The notes beneath the pieces are model-generated. The model was not told the DNA's origin. It saw nothing but the letters and a program-made list of their open reading frames with translations, and searched no databases. A stretch of DNA of 64,000 bases from Entomortierella parvispora (lineage: Eukaryota; Mortierellomycota; Mortierellomycetes; Mortierellales; Mortierellaceae), in assembly GCA_963573315.1 (NCBI GenBank), contig OY752146.1, forward strand, positions 1,178,001 to 1,242,000, given 5' to 3'. Below are positions 23,882 to 34,210 of the stretch, piece by piece (within the stretch, counting starts at the first letter, position 1; each line of letters opens with the position of its first letter). The position numbers and the translations under genes were made by a program.

Positions 23882-25029
23882 ATGGCTTCTGCAGGATTGT
23901 GGCAGCGCTGCGTCGCAGCGACTGCATCGGCTATGTCTGCGTCAACACGCTCTGGTAATTGAACCTTTCAGGAGCCTGATCTCCAGGACTTGCGTTCGAG
24001 CTTCGAATCGACTGCCCTGACTGGACGTTGTTCATGAACAAAGACCCTGACATTCCTCTTCAAAAATAACTAGCCTTCATCACTCGTTCATTCACAACTG
24101 CTGGTGCTGTGACCTTGGCTCGTAAACGTCCTAGCTCCGTTGCTGCCCTCACTAAGGCTCGCATCCCTGGCCTCGATAACCCAGAGTCCCTTCACAACCT
24201 TTCAGAAATCCACCCTTTGCTGGACCATTACCCCCGCACAACAAATCAGGAGGGCGCTTTGGATCTGGAGACACCCCGTGCGTGGCCACAGAACGCCCCT
24301 CTGGATGATCTCTTGAAGAACCAGGCTGACGATGAGGTGGACGAGTCATCGCTTCCTCACGGTTTGACCCAGCAAGATCTCAGAAAGTTCATGAAGCGCT
24401 CCCTGGTTGTGAAGAGAACCTCTAACATGACCACTGCAGGAAAGATCCCCAGCATGTATGCCTTGGTTGTCGTCGGCAATGGCGAGGGTATCGCTGGATA
24501 TGGCGAGGGCAAGGACGATGAGGTTGCACGTGCAGTCAGCAAGGCGACCAACAGAGCCATGAGAAACTTGACCGTCTTTGATCGTTATGACGACAGAACC
24601 ATCTACCACGATATCGACCACAAGTTCCATGCCACCAAGATCCAGTTCCGCTCTCGTCCACCAGGTACCGTTTCTCAAAACGTCAAGAATAACCCGACCT
24701 TCACTTTTATTTGCAACAATAGATCAGGCTGGGCAATTGATCAGTCTGGATGAAGTGAAGGAAGAAATGCTAACCGTCCGTTGATGATTTGATGTTTCCG
24801 ACTTGTAGGTTTTGGTAACCGCTGCAACCACTACATTCACGAAATTTGCTCCTGCATCGGAATTCTGGATATCAGTGCCAAAGTCTGGGGATCGCGTAAC
24901 CCCATGAACGTCATCAAGGCCACCTTCGAGGCCTTGGGAACGAAACAGAAACTTCCAGAGGAGATTGCTCGTGGTCGCGGAAAACGCGTTGTCGATGTTC
25001 AGCACACCTACTACGGCGCCAGCGAGTAA
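23882..25029 (+). CDS. MRPS5: mitochondrial small-subunit ribosomal protein uS5m
   Basis: Predicted exons 23882-23954, 24074-24664 and 24809-25029 give 294 residues. The start at 23882 gives a basic, Ala/Ser/Thr-rich presequence (MASAGLWQRCVAATASAM) spliced to the rest at a TAACTAG acceptor. An S5 N-terminal double-stranded-RNA-binding fold follows at about residues 120-195 (RSLVVKRTSNMTTAGK, VVVGNGEGIAGYGEGK) and the S5 C-terminal domain at 215-265 (GILDISAKVWGSRNPMNVIK). The C-terminus GRGKRVVDVQHTYYGASE fits mitochondrial S5 proteins. It belongs to the mitoribosome small subunit. Confidence 0.94.
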
Positions 25030-25149
25030 AGCGAAGGCAAAGCTTCCGTTGTATAATACTATAGACACTTTTTTTGTTCCCCAAATGCATGATTCAAACA
25101 AGATCAAAGTGAATGTGCGATGGCATTCGCTTTTGGATAAATGGTAGAC

Positions 25150-25765
25150 TATATACATGTTCTGTGCTCGACAATTTTGTGGAATGGACTCGAGATCCCC
25201 TGGAGCGCTAAACTCCTTGTACCAGAGGCGAGGATCTGCCTCTCCGAGACACTGCCCCACGGGCATGACATCGTATCCAAGACTCTGGACGCACTCCACG
25301 GCCCAGGCACTGGTGAATTCTTGGTAGGCACCCACTTAAACTCATCGCATCTCGGTTGAGGGGGGACGAGGGAACTCCTCGGACAGCCTCGGCCCATTTT
25401 GACCTAAACGCGATCCCGTCCGCTTGTTGCTGCTTGACGACTGTGATGGTTTCCGGTCATGGGAAGTTTATCTGGTACCGGAGCGAATGTTGACAGGGGC
25501 AATGTGTCCTCTTTGCGAGTCGTTTCTTCTTTCATCTCTGGAGCATCTCCGTAATAATGGTGATTGATCTCCCACAGGATCACGACGTAACCCATTTCTT
25601 CCAATATTTTTCGGACTCGTTCGCCATGTTCGCCGAAAGGCGCTCGCATATATCTGGGAACAACTCCCAAGATATCACGGAAAGCTTGCTCGATCTTTGT
25701 CATTTCTTCGCGAATCTCGTATGTATTTGTTCTGGAAAGAAAGATGCACATCTTGCGGCCCGATC
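25150..25765 (-). pseudogene. chitin/polysaccharide deacetylase, 3' half, degraded
   Basis: Minus-strand frames show the middle and end of a NodB-type polysaccharide deacetylase: EIREEMTKIEQAFRDILGVV, then YMRAPFGEHG (motif 3, R-P-Y/F-G type) and VVILWEINHHYYGD (motif 4), then in another frame SLGYDVMPVGQCLGEADPRL and WYKEF from the C-terminal end. The linking segment around 25340-25450, where the H-D/H-E motif 5 should lie, is out of frame with both sides and contains stops. With the N-terminal half displaced to 27.74-28.4 kb this is a broken gene. Function before decay would have been chitin or peptidoglycan deacetylation at the cell surface. Confidence 0.72.
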
Positions 25766-25939
25766 TCTGTTGGATCCAATCGACCACCGTATCAACTTCA
25801 AACCGGTGTTGGATTTGAGTGCCGCAGACAGCGCTTGAGCTCCGTTGGATCCGATCGAGTTACGTTGCAAGTTCAAAGTGGTCAGATTCCAGTTGGCCAT
25901 GATGCTTGTAACTACTTCAGATATCGATAATAGTTTCAT
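25766..25939 (-). pseudogene. leucine-rich repeat remnant
   Basis: A minus-strand frame encodes one ribonuclease-inhibitor-type LRR and the start of a second: LTTLNLQRNSIGSNGAQAL, then SAALKSNTGLKLIRWSIGSN. Such repeats occur in large lineage-expanded LRR families of Mucoromycota (recalled, not searched). The repeat shows in the DNA as two GTTGGATCCRATCGA copies at about 25771 and 25846. It is directly joined to the deacetylase remnant in a different frame, so it is a fragment. Confidence 0.55.
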
Positions 25940-25999
25940 AGGCAGGCCTCTGAATCGTCAGGTATTGTATAAGGTTCGTTTTCCACTGACGTTATCCAC

Positions 26000-26153
26000 T
26001 GGTGGTGTCCCTTGATGTTGTCCCTTGATTTTTGTGCTTTGATGGTGTCCCTTGATGGTGTCCGTTGATGGTGTCCCTTGATGGTGTCCCTTGACGGTGT
26101 CCCTTGATGGTGTCCCTTGACGGTGTCCCTTGATGGTGTCCCTTGATGTTATC
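26000..26153. repeat. 13-bp minisatellite
   Basis: Head-to-tail copies of GATGGTGTCCCTT with single-base variants (GACGG, TCCGTT, GATGTT). The core at 26041-26145 has about eight copies; diverged copies extend to 26000 and 26153. There are no spacers, so it is not a CRISPR array. Confidence 0.85.
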
Positions 26154-26615
26154 CATAGGCGTCACCCCGCGATCTCTTGGTGATTTTTGGTGTACCTTAA
26201 ACCTCATCCCTAGATTTTTCAGCATCTATTTTTTTTCTGACTCTTGCCATACAAAACCACAGCTTGGTGACAATCCCACAAATCGGATATCTCCCTTTAC
26301 TCCTTATTCGCTCTTATTCCTCCCCTCCCTTTCTATCCCTCAAAGTGAGACATGCCAAAGAGGATGACGGTTGACGGTTGCCCCCTCCTGACATTGCACA
26401 GACAGTGGATCACCTCTGCAGACATCCCCATCCCTGGTACTGAGGCATGCGGCTCTGATGAATGTAGCTCTGGTGCATCTAAATCTAAACTCTTAGGGCC
26501 TTGGGATCCGGATACAGCATTTCGATGACTCCATCAAATAATAAAAAAGAAAGGAGTAAGACTAATAAGGGTCTCCTTCACAAACATCATCCGTGTAAAG
26601 GAACCATCAGATGCC

Positions 26616-26622
26616 TATAAAA
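26616..26622 (+). promoter_or_regulatory. TATA box of the secreted protein gene
   Basis: TATAAAA lies 96 nt upstream of the start at 26718, in a spacing suited to a leader of about 70 nt. The leader is A/C-rich. Most other genes here lack so clear a TATA element and have CT-rich promoters instead. Confidence 0.55.
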
Positions 26623-26717
26623 ACTCCACGTCCCTTTCCCTCTAAAAACTTCAAAACCCACATCCACAACCACAAGAAAGCCTTCCTCTACTCCCAACAC
26701 ACGAAACCTATTGCAAG

Positions 26718-27623
26718 ATGAAGCTCTACTTTCCAATCCTACTTGTCTGCACTGCGACCCTCTCACATGCTCGAAGTGTGCCTTGGGCTCCTCAAGGGTC
26801 CACCTTGCATCGGCGTCAAGCGGCAGGTGTAGCCGAAGAGGTTGTTAATGATGACGCTGCTCTGGTTGCCCTACTCAATACTGATTTTGGAACCGCCGGC
26901 GAAAACACTGCAGGGGTGGCTGGCTACACGATGTCAGCGTCGCCTGCGAATAACTATGACTGGATAGTAGGCACGATTGCGGACTGCACGCGGGAGCAAG
27001 CCCCTCCTACGCCCATCGGGAGCGCACTGCAGTGCGATGTTGGTAATACTACTCCTTGTTCGCGCTCTGTTGTCTACCAAGATACCCAGTCCTCAAGCTC
27101 CACGACTGGGTTTCACTGGGAATTTGGCGCTGAGGCAAGTGGAGACATCCGCTCTGTCACCGTCAAGGCGAGTTTCAAGTACGGTCAAAGTGGTTCCAAA
27201 ACGGAAGCGCAAACTAAGGGAGAATCAAACACATATGTTTTCCCTGTGCCACCTGGGAAAAGCTGCACACCTACCATCGTCTCATATAGGATGAGATGTA
27301 AAGGAGATGCTTATAATGTCAACCACGACGCATGGAACACCAAGGCCTATCCAGGTGGCTGCAAAACCCTCCCCATCGACTTTGCCAAGGACAAAATTTT
27401 TGCAGGACTCTCCCCAAGGTACTACTACTACGTCAGTGGACTCGAGCTTTACGAGATGGTTTCTACCAGCGACTTTCCCCCCACGAGCTGTGATGCTGTC
27501 GTTAGTGGCAATGTGTGGGTTAGAGGAATGGTTCTCGCAAACGAAGATAATGCATCTCTTCAACCGCTCTTTTACACAAATGGCAAATCCCTCAGTGCCA
27601 TCAGCTGTGTTCTTTCAGCATAG
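26718..27623 (+). CDS. secreted cysteine-rich protein of unknown function, possible aerolysin-like beta fold
   Basis: Single-exon, 301 residues, ATG in a favourable context after a TATA box. Residues 1-20 are a signal peptide (MKLYFPILLVCTATLSHARS), followed by a possible Kex2-type RR site at 32-33. The mature part has eight cysteines (90, 106, 114, 183, 194, 215, 258, 297), enough for four disulfides. Residues 120-180 form a Ser/Thr/Gly-rich alternating strand region ending in VFPVPPGKSC, the pattern seen around the membrane hairpin of aerolysin/ETX-MTX2-type beta-pore proteins. That likeness is an impression, not a search result; a simple secreted adhesin or binding protein is equally possible. 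The gene is intact while its surroundings, the split deacetylase remnants, are decayed. Confidence 0.8.
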   Translation: MKLYFPILLVCTATLSHARSVPWAPQGSTLHRRQAAGVAEEVVNDDAALVALLNTDFGTAGENTAGVAGYTMSASPANNYDWIVGTIADCTREQAPPTPIGSALQCDVGNTTPCSRSVVYQDTQSSSSTTGFHWEFGAEASGDIRSVTVKASFKYGQSGSKTEAQTKGESNTYVFPVPPGKSCTPTIVSYRMRCKGDAYNVNHDAWNTKAYPGGCKTLPIDFAKDKIFAGLSPRYYYYVSGLELYEMVSTSDFPPTSCDAVVSGNVWVRGMVLANEDNASLQPLFYTNGKSLSAISCVLSA

Positions 27624-27739
27624 TGATATCTCTTCATTCTTTATCTATCGGCTTTTTATGGGAACAACCCCTAGCTCAGCCAGCAGACTCACTGCAGTTC
27701 CTTTATTATAATATTATTTAATAAACATTTAAAATTATT

Positions 27740-28405
27740 AAAGGCTGTCGTCCACTTTCCATAAATACATCTCCAGTTATCACCATTCATGAAAAAAGTG
27801 AGTTTGAGTTGCTGGTCTGGTCCTGCAAGTAGTCCAACAACTCGTCCGATAGTTGCCCAGGACCATCATCAAATGAAATGGCGTAAGAGTACACTGATCT
27901 AGGACCGCTCCAGCCTCGTGAATCAGTGGCGGTGCTGGCCCCTGCACAGCGTACGGGAAATATGTGTTGTTGTAAGTGTACAAAGGCTGTCGCGATAGCG
28001 ACGGAGGAATGGGTGCTGCTGAGGCTAGGGGCAGCTCCGAGGATGAAAAAAGAGGAGGGTCAGTTCTCTATCCTGATGGCTCACTTGCGCCCGATGAATG
28101 GTTGGGTTGAATGGAAAATCTTATTTTTGGGGTGTGAAGAAACGTCTGGAACATCAAATGCCATGCGACAATGTCTGGGATGAGCAGTCTTGCTGGTCCC
28201 TTCCTCCTTTCGCAAAAACAGATATGCATATGGAAACGACGTGGCTTTGACATATAAGCTGTGAGATGGAGGCGGAGGGAACAGGAGGGGTGACAGGGAT
28301 GATATGAAGCTTCTTACCTTTCAGAGAGGGGTAAAATTACAGCAGAGAAAACAGGATGAGGCTGATAATGAAGAGCGGACCACTCAAAATCCAATGGGGG
28401 CGCAT
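27740..28405 (-). pseudogene. chitin/polysaccharide deacetylase, 5' half, degraded
   Basis: Minus strand. A signal-peptide-like start at 28405 (MRPHWILSGPLFIISLILFS) is followed, after a presumed intron, by YFPYAVQGPAPPLIHEAGAV, then in a shifted frame VYSYAISFDDGPGQLSDELL (motif 1, FDDGP, at about 27857-27875), then in a third frame KLTFFMNGDNWRCIYGK. These are consecutive blocks of a NodB-type deacetylase N-terminus, but at least two frameshifts separate them and homology ends near 27740. The continuing part lies about 1.9 kb away at 25.15-25.77 kb on the same strand. Confidence 0.7.
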
Positions 28406-29660
28406 CTTGTCAAGTGAGAAGCTCGGAAGATGTGAAGAACGCGCTGACTAAGGATGATGTTGCAGATGCAGAAGAGAGAACGAAAGAACACTAAACTGAT
28501 GATGGATAATAGAAAGCAAGGCCCGATGAATGCAGGAGGGTGGTTGAGAGTTGGTGTTTGGGCGGAGGAACAGGACCCTTGATTGGCAGGCCAGCTAGTG
28601 GTCAGTGTATATTGCGATCAGGAGTAGAATCAGGAGGGAAAAGAGGAGGACGATAGAAAAAGGGCAGATTCGAGAGCAACGAAGTGAAGAGGAGACGAAC
28701 AATAGATGGATAAACGAACGAAAGAGCAAGGCGATTGAACAACAAAACGAGAACGCACACGTCTGTGGCGGCGAAGAAGCGAGGCGGGAAGGAACGAGAG
28801 GATCTTGGCCCACAACAGACTGGGAATTTTTAAAAAGGACGATCCACCGCCCTTGATCACCTCGGCACTGTTGTAGGTCTCATGCTTGCACATCACTCTC
28901 AACTTGGCAGGAATGCGCCATGCAGCGTTTTCCGATTGTGCGTCTGTGTTGGTGGGCGAGGATACGAAAGACTATATTTTAGGTATGGCTGACTGTCCCT
29001 TTTTGCTGCTGAAGTTTTGCTCAGTCTGAAATCAAGCCTTGGACGACTACACTTGAATCTTTCAGGAAAACAGAAAGTTGATCCCGACTGAGGATGCTGG
29101 CCGGGCAAGGTAACAGTCCACAGATAAAATGCCCTGTTAAAACTTTCCTCTGTCCAGAAGTGCCGGAGCAAGCAATCCCTCTCGAACAACCACACCTCTC
29201 TTCTCGCGAGGGTGGAGTTCCTGAAATCAGCGATTTTCCATACCGACGAAACCAAGGTTGTCCCGAGGTTAACACTGGGGCGGACTGCGTCAACGAGAAC
29301 AGCCTCTGGATACAGCAGGAAGGGCTTGCCTTGGAGTCAGGTTGGTTCGTAGACGACGCGCCGGACACGCGTCGTGCCCCCACAACACATGCCCGGTCCG
29401 CGCGTGCACCGTTGTGCCGCCTGTCACTTTGAGAGCACGGAAATCCAGGTGGGAGAACCGGCCAGCCGAAAGATGGGTGGTCGGATGGATCGAGCGATGA
29501 CAAAGGGGGAGAATGGGAGAGAAGTGCAATGCGAGGCACACGCATCTTTCCTTCTCCACGCTCCCCCATCGCTGTCGCTCTAGCCCTCTTCAGTCTTGTT
29601 CTCTTTCGCCTCCATCGTCTTTACTCTCTCCTCATCACTTCACCTCGTCACCACACTACA
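28406..29660. other. long intergenic region, no gene seen
   Basis: 1.25 kb upstream of both the broken deacetylase (minus) and the reductase gene (plus). The segment 28600-28800 is purine-rich on the plus strand. 29540-29660 is CT-rich and leads to the plus-strand start. Frames in between have no domain-like character. Confidence 0.5.
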
Positions 29661-31148
29661 ATGTCAGGTATAACATTTATAACATTCATGCACATGTCGC
29701 CTGTGTGACTCCACCGACCTAAGAGAGCAACAGCCTAATGACTAAATCGCGGTGATGATACTCCTCATACTAGCCTACAATTCCATCTTCAAGAAGAATC
29801 TGTTCGAGAATGAGGTCGTGCTCGTCACCGGAGGCGGAACTGGTAAGCGATCCTGAACCAGATAAATTTCCGACTCCGTCCTTCTGCCTGGCTGTTCGTA
29901 GAAAACCCCAGATAATAGAAAACTGGCCGGCATGCTGACTGTTGCCACCAATCCTGCTTCGTCCTGCCCTAGGTATCGGACGCTGTATCGCCCATGAGCT
30001 GGCCAGGTATGGAGCTCGAAAGTCTGTTATCAGAGCTTCTTGTAGAGGGAGTCGTGTATACAGTCTAATCGTCCACTTGTCTCCACATCCACAATATAGC
30101 CTTGGAGCAACTGTTGTTATTGCTGCAAGGAAGATGGACCAGCTGACAGCCACCGCTGAAGAGATCCGCAAGTTGGGCGGCAAGTGCGACACTATGCAAA
30201 TCAACATTCGTGACTCTGTTAAAGCACTGGAATTGATCGAAGCTATCGTTGCCAAGCATGGCAAGCTCACTTGCCTCGTCGTATGTCCCCTCCTTGATCC
30301 GCTGGCGATCCGATGGTGTATATCCGTTTCTATGCGATTAATGAGATCTATATGAATCTTTTTAAATTCCTGATATTAGAACAATGCTGGGGGTCAGTTC
30401 ATGTCGCCTGCAAGCATGCTGTCATCGAAGGGCTTTGCCACCGTCGTCGATCTCAACTTGAACGGAACTTTCAACATGTGCAAGGCTGCTTTTGACGGAT
30501 ACATGGGTGAGCACGGTGGCAAGATTGTCAACATTGTGGCAGAGTGTCGCAACGGATTCCCAAGGATGGTTCACACAGGTGCAGCCCGATCCGGCATCAT
30601 CAACATGACAAAAACTTTGGCCGTGGAGTGGGGTCCTTACAATGGCATTCGTGTTAACTGTGTTGCCCCCGGAACCATTGTCAGCTCTGGCATGAAAAAC
30701 TATCCTGAGAATGTCGTCGATATGATTGCAACCAACGATTGGATGGTAAGCGCAATTGGTCTGATCATAGTCAGCGCCCTAATGACGAAAACATGAAGGT
30801 ACTAATGACCCCGATTGCCGGATCAAATTATCTTCCCATTCTCATCAATTGTAGAGTCCAAGCGGACGCTACGGAACCGAGGCTGAGATTGCCGCCAGTG
30901 TTGTGTTCTTGTTGTCGCCTGCTGCTTCCTACATCAACGGTGTCAACTTGGCTGTGGATGGCGGTAGTTCCTTGAGCAAGGGCTTTCCTGAGGGTCACGA
31001 GTTGGCTTTCAACCCTGACGGTAGCTTGATGCCCGCGTACATTGGGTGGCCTGAAGGCGAAGACAATGTGCACAGCATCAAGCACGTGGACGCTCCTAGC
31101 AAAGTCAACGCCTTGCTCGACAAGTACAAGCGCAAAAGCAAGCTGTAA
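29661..31148 (+). CDS. PECR: peroxisomal trans-2-enoyl-CoA reductase (short-chain dehydrogenase)
   Basis: Six predicted exons (29661-29667, 29774-29842, 29973-30006, 30100-30280, 30380-30745, 30855-31148) give 316 residues. The first coding exon is only 7 nt (ATGTCAG). The Rossmann start is VVLVTGGGTGIGRCIAHELA, then VVIAARKMDQL, NNAGGQFMSP, and the region GAARSGIINMTKTLAVEWG replaces the usual YxxxK tyrosine context, as in PECR and 2,4-dienoyl-CoA reductases. The protein ends in KRKSKL, a classic PTS1 signal, so it acts in peroxisomes. The order NAGGQFMSP...SKGF and the long C-terminus after SLSKGFPEG favour PECR over the dienoyl-CoA reductase Sps19. Role: NADPH-dependent reduction in fatty-acid chain metabolism. 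Confidence 0.92.
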
Positions 31149-31421
31149 ACTCTCAAAAAAATAGATCTGGTTAGTAATTGAAATCAACCATGTTTTGCAG
31201 AAAGAACCCTATGGCAGTGATATGCCTAGACGTAGAAAGCTTTGCAATTGAGGAACCAAGATAGAAGAGCTTTCATGATTTCATCCTCCCACAAATTCAC
31301 TAAACCTGAGAACGGAATAATACAAGCACTCGCCGTCTTGATAGTTTTGTCTAGAGAATGGGTTTTTATTTTTAACAGTTTTGTACAGGATGAGAATTTG
31401 GGGGATTGTTTGGTAGATTTC
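31149..31421. other. 3' region between convergent genes
   Basis: 273 bp between the reductase stop and the allantoicase stop. AT-rich; no gene is seen. Confidence 0.45.
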
Positions 31422-32916
31422 TTAGTTCTTCTTCTGGTTCCAGGTGTGCTCATCGGGCAACTCTTGGCGGACACCGATCAAGGAACCCTCGGGCTGAACA
31501 GCGGGTAATTGTGCAGCACCCCAGACACGGACACGCTTGATACCACCATCGGGGATCATGATAACCTTGACCTTAGCAATACGCTTCTCCGTCAAATCGT
31601 TGGCAACCTTGAAAAAGTGCTGGCGATGAGGGCCAACGGGGACCTGGTCGAGCAACAAGATAGGAACATCCGAGCCAATCTCAAAACCGGCAATAGTCAC
31701 GCTCTTGGGGGGGTTACCCATGTAGTGAGCGGTATCGATCTCAATGTTGGTGACATGTCCTGGGGCACCAAGTTTGATCGTGCAGTGGTCTACGTGGCCG
31801 GGGGCACGCGAGCGCTTGGTCTCCCAGCCGTCCGACATGTCATGACCACGACCAGGCAAAAGCATGTTGGAAGGGTGACCATAGTGAGCATCCGAGAAAT
31901 CTGTGACGACCGATCCAGCGGCGGCCGAGGCCAAGTCGTAGAGCTCGTGCTTGTTCTCGGGGTGAACCTGATGGACGTTACCGTAGACGCGGAGACGGGC
32001 TACACCACCATCGGGATACATGCAGAAGCGGATGTGGGTATAGTACTCGGCAGTAGGGGTGTCGAGCTTGAATCCATGACGGGAGCTGGGGTTCAAGGCA
32101 ACCTTGGTCAGGATCGGGGTCCACTCGACAGCGGCCCACTCCTCGTGGGTGCGCGTCCGAGGCTTGCCAGTCTCTTTGAAGCCCTCGACGGAAACAAAAG
32201 GCGAGTGGTTACCAGTGAAGTAGGCAGTATCGACCTCGAATCCTGCAATGGTACCGGCGTATCCGAGTTGGATCACGCACCAGTCGTAGTTAGGGCTGTT
32301 GTGGCGGCGTGTTTCCCATCCATCGTACCAGGCGCCAGTGGGAACGAAGCGACCGGGAGCTGAAATGGGAGCGGTAGGTGTCAGGAGGTTCTTAGCCTCA
32401 GCGAACCATTCGTCGGTGAGGGTCAAGATCTTGCCTCCACGGGTTGCGACAGCAAGATCTGGTTGTTAGAAAAGGACCATTTGTCCAAGTCGAGATTCCA
32501 GGGTGAAAGGAACGACGTCATGATGTCCAATGCCATGCGGTTGATAGTAGTAGATAAAGTAGATAGATATGGGCGAGAGGAATTGTCCATCAAAGGGATG
32601 ATCCAGGGGGCGATTGGTGAAGAAAGAAGTAAAGAAAGAAGCAAAAGGACACGGTCAGTAAACTAATCAGAACCCAAACTAATGATCAACCCGGAGGCAT
32701 CTAGCATCCAACAACATGCCATAAACCATGCAAGAGATGTCATTCTCGCGCAATTGTGATGGCAAAATAGTGCATTCTCCCTGTCGTCGGCGCAAGAAGC
32801 AGCAAGAAGTACGAACAAAATGTCTAGTGTGACATACCGATATAATCCTTGAAGGTGTCGTTGATCTTGTCAACGGGGACAATGGTGTTGGCGGGGCCGG
32901 AGGTGATGTTGGTCAT
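31422..32916 (-). CDS. DAL2: allantoicase (allantoate amidinohydrolase)
   Basis: Two predicted exons on the minus strand (32916-32838 and 32458-31422) separated by a 379-nt intron give 371 residues, the usual size. It has two tandem allantoicase (jelly-roll) domains: the first with GAWYDGWETRRHNSPNYDW and GFEVDTAYFTGNHSP, the second with GHDMSDGWETKRSRAPGHVD and NIEIDTAHYMGNPP. Each ends in a conserved MYPDGGVARLRVYG / MIPDGGIKRVRVWG strand. It cleaves allantoate to ureidoglycolate and urea in purine breakdown. The salvage enzyme Hpt1 is about 9 kb away, but nothing suggests a cluster. Confidence 0.97.
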
Positions 32917-33811
32917 GATGGATATGGAGCGGGTATGGGTGTGAATGAAGAAGAGGAGAGAAGAAGTCCGAGGCGTGGGCCCTTTTATTCAGAAACGGGG
33001 GTCTCCACACTCCTGAAAAGATGGGTCACGCCAGGCCCCCTACTTACTGAAGTGGGCATGCGATCCTTTCAGACTGGATTTTTGATTTCAGTTCCATGAA
33101 TGTCTTTGCTGCATTTGCTTGCCCGCCTTTCTGTATTGGATGTGTGTCTGATGGGTGAAGCAAACAAGACAGGGGTCCTTGCCCTCTGTTCTCATGAAGT
33201 CATCGAACCAGAACAAGGAACAAAATTGCGGGGAGGATATGCATTTTGTTGCACCCAGTTTTGAGTTTCGCTGCTTCGGCCAGTTGCCCGGGGGATCCCG
33301 ATGGAGGAGGATATGGCTCAATGCGATGGGAAAGGCTGCAATGCCAGTCCAGCCTCAGTGCTGGTGAGTCTACTGGATTAAAGCCGCCATTGCCACTGCC
33401 AGCCGCCACTGCCTTGACGAGACATGGTATGCAGCACAGCAGGAGAGGGACGAAAACGGGTGCTTCATGGGAACAACGACATGAACCCCCGATTGAGTGC
33501 AGGGTTGTGCACTTCCAAACGTGGACTCCACAAACAGCTGTCGCCCTGTGCGCCGTTCTGAGTGCTGTGCTTTCCTCTCCAAGTTGGTTTGGGGAGACCA
33601 CAGCCAGCACCAAGGGGAGTTGGACCCCTGTCCCTGCTTGGGCACCTCGCCCGGAAATACCCACTCAGTCATGGCGAATAGGAGAATAAAGACGTGGTGC
33701 GCAAACCCTCTCAAGTTCTGTTGAACATTCAACGGCAGAACCTTTTTATTTACAAAGTGTGCCCGTGCATGGTTGGGTGGCTTTTATCTTTTCTTCTTGT
33801 TTGCTCGTATT
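32917..33811. other. intergenic region, no gene seen
   Basis: 895 bp between the allantoicase start and the stop of the small ER protein gene. Frames at 33200-33690 on both strands are open for about 150 codons but look like non-coding sequence (Cys/Trp-rich, no domain). Confidence 0.5.
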
Positions 33812-34210
33812 CTAAAAGAACATGTCGTCCATGTTGTCCTCCTCCACGGCGCCAAAAAGTTTCAAGACTTGAAAGATGGCTCCGCCAGACATCACCACCA
33901 GCAGAAAAATGACCACATAGGGGTTCACGGTAGCTTTGCTGCTACCTTTGCTGCTACCTTTGCTGCTGCCCTTTCGACCCACCAAAGGTCCCGAAGCTGC
34001 CAGAGGCAATGAAGAACGGCGTTTTCCGGGACCGGATTGAAACTTGGCTGTGTTTGGAGCAGTAGAGATGGTAAGAAAGAAAGTGGTCAGTGTTCAAGGC
34101 CCTCATAGAAAAAAAAGATAAGGAGAGGAGCCTGTGGAAGTGCCCTCACGTCAAAATCCGGTGTCTTTACCATTGCGGGCTGAAAGGGTGGGGGATGCTG
34201 CTCCGGCCAT
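33812..34210 (-). CDS. small ER tail-anchored protein, RAMP4/SERP1 (Ysy6)-like
   Basis: Two predicted exons on the minus strand (34210-34171 and 34047-33812) give 91 residues. The start MAGAASPTLSARNAKFQSGP resembles the RAMP4/SERP N-terminus (R-x-x-N-x-K-F followed by basic residues). A single hydrophobic segment lies at about residues 58-77 (PYVVIFLLVVMSGGAIFQVL), where RAMP4 has its tail anchor with the small-residue turn before F-Q. Between them is a (GSSK)3 repeat. RAMP4 associates with the Sec61 translocon and stabilises nascent membrane proteins. An acidic tail GAVEEDNMDDMFF after the anchor is longer than usual. The gene is real by splice logic; the family call is moderate. Confidence 0.7.

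Noticed and set aside
26000-26153. The regular array as a CRISPR
   Set aside because: The 13-bp units are contiguous with no unique spacers, and this is a eukaryotic genome.
29021-29569. A 182-codon minus-strand frame upstream of the reductase gene
   Set aside because: No motif or signal peptide, and it covers the CT-rich promoter tract.
33200-33690. Overlapping open frames of 120-154 codons on both strands
   Set aside because: Open on both strands at once, with Cys/Trp-rich composition and no conserved blocks; typical of non-coding sequence.
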